Translations under genes and position numbers: made by a program
Notes under the pieces: model-generated
What the model was told of the DNA's origin: nothing
Database searches by the model: none
The model's input: only the letters and a program-made list of their open reading frames with translations
In this document: piece by piece, positions 8,195 through 16,215 of the stretch
Layout of the letters: each line of letters begins with the position of its first letter
Numbering within the stretch: position 1 is the first letter of the stretch
Assembly (NCBI GenBank): GCA_021162365.1
Contig: JAGGYW010000015.1
Coordinates: 1 to 45,020 of the forward strand
Length of the DNA stretch: 45,020 nt
Origin: Nanobdellota archaeon
GTDB taxonomy: Archaea; Nanobdellota; Nanobdellia; CSSed11-243R1
Reading direction: 5' to 3'

Positions 8195-9343
8195 ATGGCA
8201 AAGAAAGTGAAAAAAACAAAATCCAAGAAAAATAATGATAAATCTTCCAAGGACAAGGAGGCCCTAATAAAAAAAGCGAGAGAACAAATAGTCGAAAGAT
8301 TGATTAAAGAAAAAGGAATGTCAAAAGAAGAAGCTGAAAAAATTGCAGATAAACTAATTTCTGAGAAACTACCAACTGAAACTCCAACCTTGAAGATACT
8401 TGAACAATTTTTAGATAAGAAAGATGCAAAGGCAGTTGACCAATATGTAGCCGCAGTAGTTGGTAAGTTTGGCAAATACATTAAATCCATCGTATTGTGG
8501 GGTAGCACAAAGACAAAGAAAACACTTTCCAAGAAAAAGAAAATACATGATATTGATATTGCAATAATAGTCGATGACACAGATGTAAGGAGAATGACAA
8601 GGCCTGAGTTGAAGGACAAATTATTCCAGAGGCTTCTTGAAATGGGGTATCCAATCTCTAAGAAAATTCATCCACAGCCATACTTGTTGACAGAATTCTG
8701 GCAATATGTTTTAGAAGGGAATCCTGTTTTGTACAATGTCTTGAGAGATGGTGTTATCTTATACGATACTGGCTTTTTCTTGCCAGTACAAATGTTAATG
8801 AAAATGGGCAACATTAAGCCGAGCAAAGAAGCAATAGACAAACACATATATGTTGCGAATGAACTCCTGAAACTAGCAGAGAATACAATGCTAACAAAAC
8901 TTTCATATGACTTAGAGCAAGCAATTGTTTCAAGCGCGCAGGCGGTTTTAATGGAACTCGGATATCGTCCACCAACCCCAAGTGAAACACCAAAATTTGT
9001 TAGGGATAAATTGGTCAAAGAAAATAAGCTTGTTCCCGAGAAGTATGCAAAAATTGCAGAAACAATTGTGAAAAACTACAAGGATATCGAGCACAAGGAT
9101 AAAAAGGTTTACACAGGTAAAGAGTGGGATAAACATCTTGAGATGACAAAAGACTTCGTTAAGAAGATGACAGAAGTGCTAAAGAAAATTAGAAAAGAAA
9201 AAGGAGAAACGTTCCTTTATGAAGCAGTTGAAAAGAAGAAAAACCTAAAGGTAAAGCGACCAACGGACATTGAGCTCGACAGAGGAGAAAAACCGCTTGA
9301 AAAAGCAGATGAAATAATTAAAAAGGAACTAGGACAACGCTAG
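8195..9343 (+). CDS. Nucleotidyltransferase (MNT-like) with HEPN-like helical C-terminus, copy 2
   Basis: Starts at the ATG at 8195 after GGTGA, giving 382 residues. A Lys-rich N-terminal tail (about 1-30) and a short helical hairpin (30-60) precede a polymerase β-type core: LWGS with G103-S104 and HDIDIAI with D119/D121. The distance between GS and DxD is longer than in copy 1 because of a Lys-rich insert. The later blocks (LTEFW, NVLRDGV, DTGFFLPVQ, PSKEAI, SAQAVLMELGYRPPTP) match copy 1 in order, so the two arose by duplication. The extra C-terminal 100 residues are highly charged. It is followed by a T-rich terminator-like stretch. Confidence 0.85.
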   Translation: MAKKVKKTKSKKNNDKSSKDKEALIKKAREQIVERLIKEKGMSKEEAEKIADKLISEKLPTETPTLKILEQFLDKKDAKAVDQYVAAVVGKFGKYIKSIVLWGSTKTKKTLSKKKKIHDIDIAIIVDDTDVRRMTRPELKDKLFQRLLEMGYPISKKIHPQPYLLTEFWQYVLEGNPVLYNVLRDGVILYDTGFFLPVQMLMKMGNIKPSKEAIDKHIYVANELLKLAENTMLTKLSYDLEQAIVSSAQAVLMELGYRPPTPSETPKFVRDKLVKENKLVPEKYAKIAETIVKNYKDIEHKDKKVYTGKEWDKHLEMTKDFVKKMTEVLKKIRKEKGETFLYEAVEKKKNLKVKRPTDIELDRGEKPLEKADEIIKKELGQR

Positions 9344-9358
9344 TCTTTTTTCTTTTTT
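9344..9358 (+). terminator. T-rich terminator-like stretch
   Basis: A run of mostly T directly after the stop of the second nucleotidyltransferase gene fits the U-rich terminators of archaea. It also separates this block from the eL33 promoter. Confidence 0.4.
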
Positions 9359-9397
9359 CCAAAACCTTTTTAAATGAACACTTTTTGGGTTGAAGTT

Positions 9398-9652
9398 ATG
9401 GAAGCACTTGTGACAAGTTACAGGCGAAGTAGACACAAACAATATCCAAACCAAATTTTGATAAAAGCAGAAGGGGTTGGCTATGCTAAAGCCCACGAAC
9501 TCCTTGGCAAGAAAGTAGCTGTTACTGTTTCTAAAAAGAAGAAACTTTTTGGCAAAATAGTTGCTCTTCACGGAAAGAAAGGTATAATGAGGGCAAGATT
9601 CCCAAAAGGGCTTCCAGGTCAGATAATAGGAAAAAAATGCGAAATTCTTTAG
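9398..9652 (+). CDS. rpl35ae: Ribosomal protein eL33 (L35Ae)
   Basis: 84 residues with the family pattern: an N-terminal NQILIKAEGV strand, LGKKVAV, then LHGKKGIMRARFPKGLPGQIIG. It is a large-subunit protein. I chose the ATG at 9398 because a TATA-like box (CCTTTTTAAA, about 9366-9373) lies 25 bases upstream, giving a leaderless start; an earlier in-frame ATG at 9374 lies against the TATA box. The 3' end overlaps the convergent gene by 4 bases. Confidence 0.9.
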   Translation: MEALVTSYRRSRHKQYPNQILIKAEGVGYAKAHELLGKKVAVTVSKKKKLFGKIVALHGKKGIMRARFPKGLPGQIIGKKCEIL

Positions 9653-9978
9653 CCGAAGTATTTACCTACCTCAACTTCAATGTCATAATCTCCTAAATTT
9701 ATCAGTGCATCTGCGATTTCTCTTGGCGTATATCCTTCTAAAAACTTAATTGAAACTTTACCTGTCTTTTTTTCATCCTTATATCTCTTTTGAAGTTCTT
9801 CTAAGATTAGGGGTAACCCACCTTCTTTTGGGGTTCCTTCAACTAATATCCAAAATCCAGATGCTTTTCTAGCTTCAATTTCATTCAATCCTTGCTCAAA
9901 GATTTTATAGATCTCTGCAATTTCCCCTCTCCTAAAGTACCCCATATTATTGTACTTAACCTCAACTCTTTTAGCCAC
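9649..9978 (-). CDS. Uncharacterised small protein, 109 residues
   Basis: Starts with GTG preceded by a strong GGGGGTTGA. The predicted pattern is mixed α/β with an N-terminal strand (RVEVKYNN), helices rich in Glu, a strand (GFWILVEG) and C-terminal strands. It is acidic, without cysteines or membrane segments. It lies 12 bases downstream of the CorA gene on the same strand and is probably cotranscribed with it. The family is not recognised and no function can be assigned. Confidence 0.65.
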   Translation of the reverse strand: MAKRVEVKYNNMGYFRRGEIAEIYKIFEQGLNEIEARKASGFWILVEGTPKEGGLPLILEELQKRYKDEKKTGKVSIKFLEGYTPREIADALINLGDYDIEVEVGKYFG

Positions 9979-9990
9979 AATTTCAACCCC

Positions 9991-10893
9991 CTACATCATT
10001 TTTTTCTTTAAATACCAGTAAAACGCAATCCAAATGAAAATTATCAATACTAAGATATACCAAAATGCAAGTGGATTATGTTGTAATGGTAATGCAATAT
10101 TCATGCCATAAATACCAGAAATTGCTGCTGGGATACTAATAAAAATCGTTACGAGCGTAAGAATTGTAATAACTCTATTAAGTTTATTTGAAAGTAAAAT
10201 CATGTAGTGGTCACGAATATTTGAAATCGTCTTCAAAGAAGACTTACACAAATTAAACCCTTCATTTGCTTCTACCACCAAATCCTCAATTATTTCCTTG
10301 TCCTTTTCATAAAACTTAATGCGCTTCAACATTCTGTTGTATAAAATAAGCATATGATAATAGTAGTAGATAAAGTTGTTCAAAATTTCCTCATACTCAA
10401 GTAATGCAGTTACATCTCTGTCGCTTAACTCTCTAATGTTTTTTCTTCTCGACCTGACTTCTCTAACCACTTCCAATGTTGCTTTCTCAAATGATTTATT
10501 AAGCTGTGAAAGAATTTTTATCAAACTTTTTAGCTTCTGAGTGGTGTAAATCTTAATTCTTCCTTCGACAATTTTCCTTACGACATTTGTTTCTTCTCTC
10601 GACAGAGTTAATATGAATTCATTTGTAACCACAATAAGTAAAGTCTCTAATTCCTTGTTTGGGGCAATATCCTTAACGAATAGATAAACCTTGCCATCAA
10701 CGATCTCGATTCTTGGCGTCTCATTTGGATCCAACCCAGCAATTAAATTTTGCTTGTCAAGCTTAAACTCCTCTTCAAGAGATTTTATCTCCTCCTTCGT
10801 CGGATTGACTGCATTAATCCAGCAACCAACCCTAAAGTTGTTTAGCTTCCTCAGCGACTCATCCTTAATTGCTCTTTTAAAATAAGTAATCAT
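9991..10893 (-). CDS. corA: CorA-family magnesium/divalent cation transporter
   Basis: 300 residues. The long acidic, helical cytoplasmic domain precedes two C-terminal membrane helices. The signature YGMN follows the first helix near residue 264, and the C-terminal tail is basic (KKKMM), as in CorA. The family forms pentameric channels that import Mg2+ or related ions. The small hypothetical gene at 9649 follows it closely. The ATG is close to a minus-strand AT-rich region (about 10915-10930) that could supply a TATA box. Confidence 0.92.
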   Translation of the reverse strand: MITYFKRAIKDESLRKLNNFRVGCWINAVNPTKEEIKSLEEEFKLDKQNLIAGLDPNETPRIEIVDGKVYLFVKDIAPNKELETLLIVVTNEFILTLSREETNVVRKIVEGRIKIYTTQKLKSLIKILSQLNKSFEKATLEVVREVRSRRKNIRELSDRDVTALLEYEEILNNFIYYYYHMLILYNRMLKRIKFYEKDKEIIEDLVVEANEGFNLCKSSLKTISNIRDHYMILLSNKLNRVITILTLVTIFISIPAAISGIYGMNIALPLQHNPLAFWYILVLIIFIWIAFYWYLKKKMM

Positions 10894-10964
10894 ACAATAA
10901 AACTTACAGGCATTCTTTAAAAAAGTTATTAAACACAGAAGACATCAAAGATAGGGGTGATAAA

Positions 10965-11249
10965 ATGATGTCAAAAATACCAATTGATTTGGAGAAAATT
11001 GAAAAGGAAAAAATTGACGAGGAAATCCTTCGTGTTGGAATAATCGCTGAATTAGATGCAATTAACCTATATGAACAACTCGCAGCAATGGCGCAAAGTG
11101 AGGACATCAAGAAAATTTTGCTTGACATAGCTAAAGAAGAAAAAACCCATGTCGGTGAATTTCAGGCACTATTATTAAAAATTGATAAAGAGCAAGTAAA
11201 CGAACTAGAAGCTGGAAAGAAAGAAGTGGAGGAGGAGCTGTCAAAGTAA
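10965..11249 (+). CDS. Encapsulated-ferritin-like (EncFtn) half four-helix-bundle protein
   Basis: A 94-residue two-helix protein with ferritin-like motifs: E29 (AELDAI), Y36, E59 and H62 (EEKTH). The spacing E-30-E-3-H equals that of E32/E62/H65 in bacterial EncFtn, which forms a ferroxidase site at a dimer interface and works inside an encapsulin shell. No encapsulin gene or obvious cargo-loading peptide is in the window. A single-domain rubrerythrin relative is the alternative. GGGGTGA precedes the ATG; a second ATG follows directly. Function: iron oxidation or storage, or peroxide defence. Confidence 0.8.
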   Translation: MMSKIPIDLEKIEKEKIDEEILRVGIIAELDAINLYEQLAAMAQSEDIKKILLDIAKEEKTHVGEFQALLLKIDKEQVNELEAGKKEVEEELSK

Positions 11250-11397
11250 AGATTACTTTAACTTTTTGGAGAGGACAAATTGGTGAAGACGGGTGATTAT
11301 TCCACCATCATCAGACGAAAAGACAGCAGCAAAGCGCACAAAAGAATACAATTGCTTCGACTGGTGGTTCTGCCACAAGAAACTAAAGAAGTAATCT
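11250..11397. other. Region closed by a 9-bp inverted repeat; structured RNA or microprotein gene
   Basis: AGATTACTT at 11250-11258 and AAGTAATCT at 11389-11397 are exact complements. Pairing continues imperfectly inwards (TTTAACTTTTTGG against CCACAAGAAACTAAAG). Smaller hairpins inside include GTGG/CCAC near 11364-11376. The region lies between the ferritin-like gene and the convergent glycosylase gene. It does not resemble RNase P, SRP RNA, 5S rRNA or tRNA. The outer pairing could also be a bidirectional terminator-type structure. Confidence 0.35.
11293..11394 (+). CDS. Possible 33-residue microprotein with CFDWWFC motif
   Basis: A GTG preceded six bases earlier by GGTGA opens a frame of 33 codons. 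It reads a hydrophilic, Lys-rich N-terminal part, then [15 protein letters not shown] and a stop. Two cysteines spaced C-x5-C around Asp-Trp-Trp-Phe are unlike random translation of this AT-rich DNA, and the lysine tail is typical of small archaeal proteins. It lies just after the ferritin-like gene on the same strand and within the inverted-repeat region. It could be metal- or membrane-associated; the alternative is a structured RNA. Confidence 0.4.
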   Translation: MIIPPSSDEKTAAKRTKEYNCFDWWFCHKKLKK

Positions 11398-11408
11398 CTT
11401 TTTCTCTT

Positions 11409-12005
11409 TTATTTCAATATTTTTCCTGTTTCTAAATACCAAAGATACAAGTCAAGCTCTGCCAAAGTGAGATTTAATTTCTTCGCAAGCTTCCGCAAAA
11501 CATCTTCTATCTCCAAATAGCGTTTTTTGGTTAGCGTTTTAGGTCTCTTTATCAACCCACTCCTTTCAAGAATGTCAATGATGTGAAAATCAATTATAGC
11601 AAAGTCATCAAAGCCAATATTTCTCAAAAAGTGACTTGATTCTTTCATACCCAATCCTCTTATATTTTTCACAAGCCAATCTCTATCTAACTTTAACCCC
11701 GAAAGCTTTTTTCGTGCTTCAATAATATATCTTGCTCTTGTGTTGGGAAAACGATGTCCCAACTCTTTCAATCTTTTAGCAAGCTGCTTTTCTGTAAGAG
11801 TTAGAAAGTCATCACCAATCTCCCTTTGAATCCTAATTCCCCCGGCAGCACTGTAGTTCGCTGTGAGAATGCAAAAACAAAGCTCCTTAAAAATTTCTTT
11901 CTTTGATTTTTTACCAAGCGACTTAAACTCCCTAATTCTCTCATTAACAATTTCTTTCACTTTAGCTTTATTTAGCTCTCTAACTCGATCTAATAAATAT
12001 CTCAT
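11409..12005 (-). CDS. ogg: Ogg2-type 8-oxoguanine DNA glycosylase/AP lyase
   Basis: Base-excision repair enzyme of the archaeal Ogg2 family. It shows the helix-hairpin-helix segment NIRGLGMKESSHFLRNIG with catalytic K121, and D139 in AIIDFH, counted from the ATG at 12005. It ends in ELDLYLWYLETGKILK, the family's hallmark tail. In the relatives I recall the residue after the Asp is Arg (IDRH); here it is Phe. ATGs at 12017 and 12068 are also in frame; 12005 matches the usual N-terminus. Divergent from trm1 across a 40-base promoter region. Confidence 0.9.
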   Translation of the reverse strand: MRYLLDRVRELNKAKVKEIVNERIREFKSLGKKSKKEIFKELCFCILTANYSAAGGIRIQREIGDDFLTLTEKQLAKRLKELGHRFPNTRARYIIEARKKLSGLKLDRDWLVKNIRGLGMKESSHFLRNIGFDDFAIIDFHIIDILERSGLIKRPKTLTKKRYLEIEDVLRKLAKKLNLTLAELDLYLWYLETGKILK

Positions 12006-12045
12006 TTTCAGCAACATTAAAAAGCTAATTACATTTTTTAATATT

Positions 12046-13119
12046 ATGCTAAAATATGAAATTACCACGGAAGGAACAACAAAGCTTTATGTTTCCTTGG
12101 GTAAAATATCTAAAAAACTACCCGTATTTTACAACCCAGCAAAGAAATTTGATAGAGATATCTCTGTTTTATTTCTTAGGACAACCAGAAAGAAGAAAGT
12201 TCTTGACTTGCTTGCTGCAAGTGGAGCGCGCGGACTCCGACTTGCAAAAGAAGCCAACGCAAAGGTTTGGTTCAACGACATAAACAAGGAAGCAGTGAAG
12301 CTGATAAAAAAGAATGTAAAACTAAACAACATAAAGCCACTCGGCATTTCAAACAAGAGAGCCGATGAATTTCTTGTCACAACAAAAGAAAAGTTTGATT
12401 TCATAGACATCGATCCCTTTGGCTCACCTATCACATATGTTTATCAGGCAATTCCACGCCTTGCAAAGGATGGGACCCTTGCAGTCACAGCTACAGATAC
12501 AGCCCCCCTCTTTGGTGTTTATCCGTGGACTTGTTTTAGAAAGTACGGAAGCTTTTCACTAAAAACAAAATTTTCCCACGAAATTGGAGTTAGAATCTTA
12601 GCAAAGGCAGTAATTGAAATCGCGGCAAAGCACAACATATCATTAAAACCAATTTTTGCCCACGCGACACAGCATTACTACAGAATATACTTCCAGTCAC
12701 GAAGGAGTCACTTAAAAGAAGTTTTACAAGATATTGGTTTCATTTACTATTGCAGCAAATGTAAGAAGAGATTCGCTACGAAATTCGAGATGCACGAAAA
12801 ATGCAAATGCGGAAACAAGCTTTCATTTGCGGGACCGCTTTACATAGGCAACTTATGGAACACAAAACTAATTGAGAAAATGCTGTCCTTGAATTCGCCA
12901 AGATACATAAAAAAACTGAAAAAAAAGCACGAAAAGTTTCTCAATCGCCTACTTGAAGAATCAAAAGTTAACATTCCTTACTATTATGAAGCTGAAGAGC
13001 TTGGCTGGGAAGGAAAAAAACTTGATGAGATTGTTAAATACTTAAGAAAAAAGGGTTTTAAATCATCTCGCACACACTTTAGCGGGAAGGGGGTTAGAAC
13101 AGAATATAACGTTAAATAA
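12046..13119 (+). CDS. trm1: tRNA (guanine26-N2) dimethyltransferase Trm1
   Basis: Methylates G26 of tRNAs at the D-arm/anticodon-arm corner. The SAM-binding motif VLDLLAASGARGLR is near residues 51-64 and the catalytic FIDIDPFGSP near 119-128. A C-terminal zinc-binding stretch has Cys pairs C-x2-C and C-x-C (CSKCKKRF...KCKCG), followed by a winged-helix-like end. The ATG at 12046 lies about 25 bases after TTAAAAAG, so the start is leaderless; the longer upstream frame overlaps the divergent glycosylase gene and is not used. Its substrates would include the tRNAs of this window. Confidence 0.95.
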   Translation: MLKYEITTEGTTKLYVSLGKISKKLPVFYNPAKKFDRDISVLFLRTTRKKKVLDLLAASGARGLRLAKEANAKVWFNDINKEAVKLIKKNVKLNNIKPLGISNKRADEFLVTTKEKFDFIDIDPFGSPITYVYQAIPRLAKDGTLAVTATDTAPLFGVYPWTCFRKYGSFSLKTKFSHEIGVRILAKAVIEIAAKHNISLKPIFAHATQHYYRIYFQSRRSHLKEVLQDIGFIYYCSKCKKRFATKFEMHEKCKCGNKLSFAGPLYIGNLWNTKLIEKMLSLNSPRYIKKLKKKHEKFLNRLLEESKVNIPYYYEAEELGWEGKKLDEIVKYLRKKGFKSSRTHFSGKGVRTEYNVK

Positions 13120-13136
13120 ATTACAAAAAGAAAAAA

Positions 13137-14060
13137 CTATGCCTTTTCGCGTATTTTCTTTATTTGGTCCTCAAGCTTCAACTTTTCAAGCAACTCTTTG
13201 TAGCGATTCCTAATTGTAACTTCTGTAACTCCAGCTACGTCTGCAACATCTCTCTGGGTTTTCTTCTCGCCGCAGAGCAAAGCTGCTACATACAAAGCCG
13301 CCGCTGCAATTCCCATAGGTCCTTTCCCGCTTGTTATTTCTAATTTATTCGCCTTCTTAATTATTTCAACTGCCTTAGAAACTGTCTTTGGCTTCAAGTG
13401 CAGCTCCGAAGCAAACCTCTGTACATAATCTTGTGGGGATGTCGGCAGAATTCTAATTCTTAATTCTCTGCATATAAATCTGTAAGTCTTACCAATCTCC
13501 TTCTTGTCAAGTGGAAATGCATTTGAAATTTCATCCAACGTTCGTGGAACACCATGCCTTCTACAAGCTGCATATAACGCTCCTGCGACAACGGACTCCA
13601 TACTTCGTCCCCTAACAAGTCCCTTTTCTGCCGCCATCCTATAAATCATAGCGGCATCCTCTTCTGCAATTTTAGGCACGTCAAGAAAACTGGCAACCCT
13701 CTTTAATTCTGCTAAAGCAAACTTCAAATTTCTCTCTATTGGTGTTGAAATTCTTGTTTGCCATTTTTTCATCCTGTAATACATCCTCTTTTCGGAAGGG
13801 GACATCTTAGATAAATCACCAGACTTACCTATTTTCGTTGAGAGACCTTTGTCATGTTTTGTGTATGTTAAAGGCGAACCAACCCTTCTTCTGGATTCTC
13901 CCTGCTCAGAGTCAAACTCTCTCCATTCCTGTGAGAAATCAATGACTCTGTCCTCGATAACTAATCCACAAGCCTTACAAATAACCTCTCCTCGTTTTCT
14001 ATCCCAATACAAATTTTTAGAACCACAGTTTGGACACTTAGTTATTCTACCTGTTTTCAT
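13137..14060 (-). CDS. tfb: Transcription initiation factor B (TFB)
   Basis: The archaeal TFIIB homolog recruits RNA polymerase to TBP-bound promoters. The N-terminal zinc ribbon has C9, C12, C28 and C31, followed by the B-finger/reader region (EWREFDSEQ, RRRVGSPLT). Two cyclin-like repeats fill about 105-195 and 205-300, ending in a helix-turn-helix (TQRDVADVAGVTEVTIRNRYKEL). The length of 307 is typical. GGGGAGGG precedes the ATG, and a minus-strand TATA-like box (GGTTTTTAAATA) lies about 25 bases further upstream. Confidence 0.96.
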   Translation of the reverse strand: MKTGRITKCPNCGSKNLYWDRKRGEVICKACGLVIEDRVIDFSQEWREFDSEQGESRRRVGSPLTYTKHDKGLSTKIGKSGDLSKMSPSEKRMYYRMKKWQTRISTPIERNLKFALAELKRVASFLDVPKIAEEDAAMIYRMAAEKGLVRGRSMESVVAGALYAACRRHGVPRTLDEISNAFPLDKKEIGKTYRFICRELRIRILPTSPQDYVQRFASELHLKPKTVSKAVEIIKKANKLEITSGKGPMGIAAAALYVAALLCGEKKTQRDVADVAGVTEVTIRNRYKELLEKLKLEDQIKKIREKA

Positions 14061-14197
14061 ACGAAGCCCTCCCCAAGCGAAATATTTAAAAACCTTAGCT
14101 TAAATTCATTTATAAAGGTTTCGATTGACCTTTTCACTACTTCAGCATAAAAAAGAATATAAACCACTAATTAGGTATGTGTAATGGTGGTGAAAGC

Positions 14198-15679
14198 ATG
14201 GAAGACATCTCTATCATTCCAGGTATTGGAGAAGCACGAAAAAAAATCCTTGAAGAAAATGGGTATATCTCTATCTCAGACATAGCTACTGCAGATCCCG
14301 AAGAACTTGTAGAGTTAGGTATCCCACCAAAGACGGCAGAAGAAGTAATTGAGACAGCATATGAATTACTTATCTCGAATATGAGTGGTATGGGTATATC
14401 AGAAGAAGTAGACGGGTTTGATGAATTTGATGAACCCGAGTGGACACAATCGGAGAGATATAAACATGCGACTCAACTAGCCTTCCACTCACTTAATAAT
14501 TTGGAGCTTTCATTCTATGATAATAATGTAACTAACCTAAGAACACTTGCATCAAGGACGGATGAAGAAGTAGCTGGACCCCTTCTTAGTTTTTATGCGG
14601 CAATGGAATCCGGAGCAAGAGAAGCTATTGACATAGTAAAGAAACAGTGGGAAGAAAAAATAGATGAAAGCAGATACATTGTTGGTATATCTCCACTAAT
14701 CTCATCAGAAGAAGAAATTCCACTCGATATGTTGGCGGTAGATATCTTAATGGGGTATGCGAAAGATGTAAGCATATTACTAGAAGAATTTTGTAGATTA
14801 TATGAAAAGGTGGCGGAAAGAGAAAAAGATGAAACCGCACATCTAATGTATCTACTTGATGAATTTGTCGACTTCAACGAATTAATAAAACATTATATCC
14901 AGTTACTTGGAAATAATGAGGCAGGTGTTACATATAGGGTTGTTAAGGAACTATCAACAGCAAGCGCAGAAGAGTTAAGCGCTATTGGGATTAACAAAAT
15001 AATAGCGGAAGAGTTAATAGAAGCAAGTAAAGATTTCTTAAACCAAGATTGGAGAGTTCTCCTCCAGAAAATGATTGACAAGCAAGAAACTTTTAAGTAT
15101 ATAAGCACGTTCGAAAGCAACAAAATCAAAACAGCAGAGGACATAGCAAGATTGAATCCTCAACAACTTGTAGGTATGGGAGTAAGCTATGAAATCGCAG
15201 AAGAGATGATAGATTATGCAAAACAACTACCTAAGGTAAGTGGTGTAGTAGATGTTATTCTACCATTTGCAATTGACGTGGAAAACGAAATCCCATCAAA
15301 AAGAGAATTGGAAAACATGTGTATATCAGATATAGCAGAATACACTCCAAAAGAATTAGTAAGGGACTTTGGATTTGACAGGCTATTTGCAGAAAACTTC
15401 ATTAAAGCAGCTAAGAAATTTGGAAGTTACACTCCAATAACTGAAATTGGAGATATAGTGCTTAAGGAAAGGAGATTACAAGAGAGATATGCACGAGAAT
15501 TGTACAACAACGGATTCAAATCTATATCTGACATCGTTGATGGAACAAAAGTTGACACAAGGAAAAAGCCTATTACTCGAGTTGGACCGCACGAGATATC
15601 AAGGAGGACTGGCTTAGATTTCACAGCAGCTACACAACTTCACGACAAGGCAATTGATTATGCAAGGAGAAATTGTTAA
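14198..15679 (+). CDS. Protein with multiple helix-hairpin-helix repeats
   Basis: 493 residues from the ATG at 14198, which follows GGTGGTGA; the ATG at 14177 precedes that site. The N-terminus (ISIIPGIGEARKKILEENG...SISDIATADPEELVELG) is a RadA-like HhH domain. Similar units with the pattern 'i.taeDia.l.p.eLv..G....iAeelI..A' recur near residues 250-290, 305-345, 370-410 and 430-490; one around 100-145 is weaker. Long acidic helical segments separate them. There is no RecA core, nuclease or ATPase motif. HhH units generally bind DNA backbone, so a DNA-binding scaffold is likely. The family is not recognised. Confidence 0.8.
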   Translation: MEDISIIPGIGEARKKILEENGYISISDIATADPEELVELGIPPKTAEEVIETAYELLISNMSGMGISEEVDGFDEFDEPEWTQSERYKHATQLAFHSLNNLELSFYDNNVTNLRTLASRTDEEVAGPLLSFYAAMESGAREAIDIVKKQWEEKIDESRYIVGISPLISSEEEIPLDMLAVDILMGYAKDVSILLEEFCRLYEKVAEREKDETAHLMYLLDEFVDFNELIKHYIQLLGNNEAGVTYRVVKELSTASAEELSAIGINKIIAEELIEASKDFLNQDWRVLLQKMIDKQETFKYISTFESNKIKTAEDIARLNPQQLVGMGVSYEIAEEMIDYAKQLPKVSGVVDVILPFAIDVENEIPSKRELENMCISDIAEYTPKELVRDFGFDRLFAENFIKAAKKFGSYTPITEIGDIVLKERRLQERYARELYNNGFKSISDIVDGTKVDTRKKPITRVGPHEISRRTGLDFTAATQLHDKAIDYARRNC

Positions 15680-15688
15680 TATACATTA

Positions 15689-15856
15689 TTACTTCTTTTT
15701 TTGCCAAGCGTAGCTTCTTATCTTAGAACTCCTGCCATATCCACAGTAGGAACAATATCCCTTCCTAACGTTAAAAGAATGATGACCACACCTTCTACAG
15801 ATTATATGTGTCTTTCCTTTACTATGCTTACCTCTTGCAGGAGTACCTTTACCCAT
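15689..15856 (-). CDS. rpl37e: Ribosomal protein eL37
   Basis: A 55-residue zinc-ribbon ribosomal protein: [17 protein letters not shown], then CRRCG and CSYCG (four zinc-binding cysteines), basic throughout and ending YAWQKKK. It matches L37e in length and motif order. It lies 10 bases downstream of the LSm gene on the same strand, the usual archaeal arrangement. CATAAGAATCTCCTC on the plus strand shows a GAGGAG-type ribosome-binding site before its ATG. Confidence 0.95.
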   Translation of the reverse strand: MGKGTPARGKHSKGKTHIICRRCGHHSFNVRKGYCSYCGYGRSSKIRSYAWQKKK

Positions 15857-15866
15857 AAGAATCTCC

Positions 15867-16094
15867 TCACTCGGATGGTGCTATTAAGATTATTGTGTCT
15901 CCTCTCAAAAAGAGTTTTCCAATCTTTCTTTTTGTTTCTCCATTCTCAAGCTCTTCTGCATCATCTAGGACACAATTTATGTGGATGTCAAATGCCAAAA
16001 GCTTACCTATAAACTGCTTGCCATTCTTTAATTCAACCATTACTCTTTTGTCTTTTGATGCATTCAACAAATCCAAAGGCCTTGTTATTTCCAT
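15867..16094 (-). CDS. lsm: Sm-like archaeal protein (LSm)
   Basis: A 75-residue Sm-fold protein that forms ring-shaped heptamers binding U-rich RNA. Sm1 covers about 5-45 ([21 protein letters not shown] at its core, [16 protein letters not shown] after) and Sm2 is [12 protein letters not shown]. The ATG at 16094 follows GGAGAGGT; an in-frame TTG lies two codons upstream. It is the first gene of the lsm-rpl37e pair. Confidence 0.95.
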   Translation of the reverse strand: MEITRPLDLLNASKDKRVMVELKNGKQFIGKLLAFDIHINCVLDDAEELENGETKRKIGKLFLRGDTIILIAPSE

Positions 16095-16215
16095 TTTCAA
16101 ACCTCTCCTAAGTTAAAACAAACAATAAAGATAACACTATGCTATTACCTTTTAAACTTTTCCATTAAGAAAGCTCGGGAAAAAATTTAAATACCATTAC
16201 AAGTATTACCACTTT

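Noticed and set aside
9374-9397. Upstream ATG for eL33
   Set aside because: It lies against the TATA box, and the family N-terminus matches the start at 9398.
11250-11397. RNase P RNA, SRP RNA, 5S rRNA or C/D-box guide RNA in the stem-closed region
   Set aside because: I found none of the conserved cores of these RNAs and no convincing C and D boxes at the right spacing.
11863-12045. Extended N-terminus of Trm1
   Set aside because: It runs across the divergent glycosylase gene; the usual Trm1 N-terminus begins at 12046, next to a well-placed TATA box.
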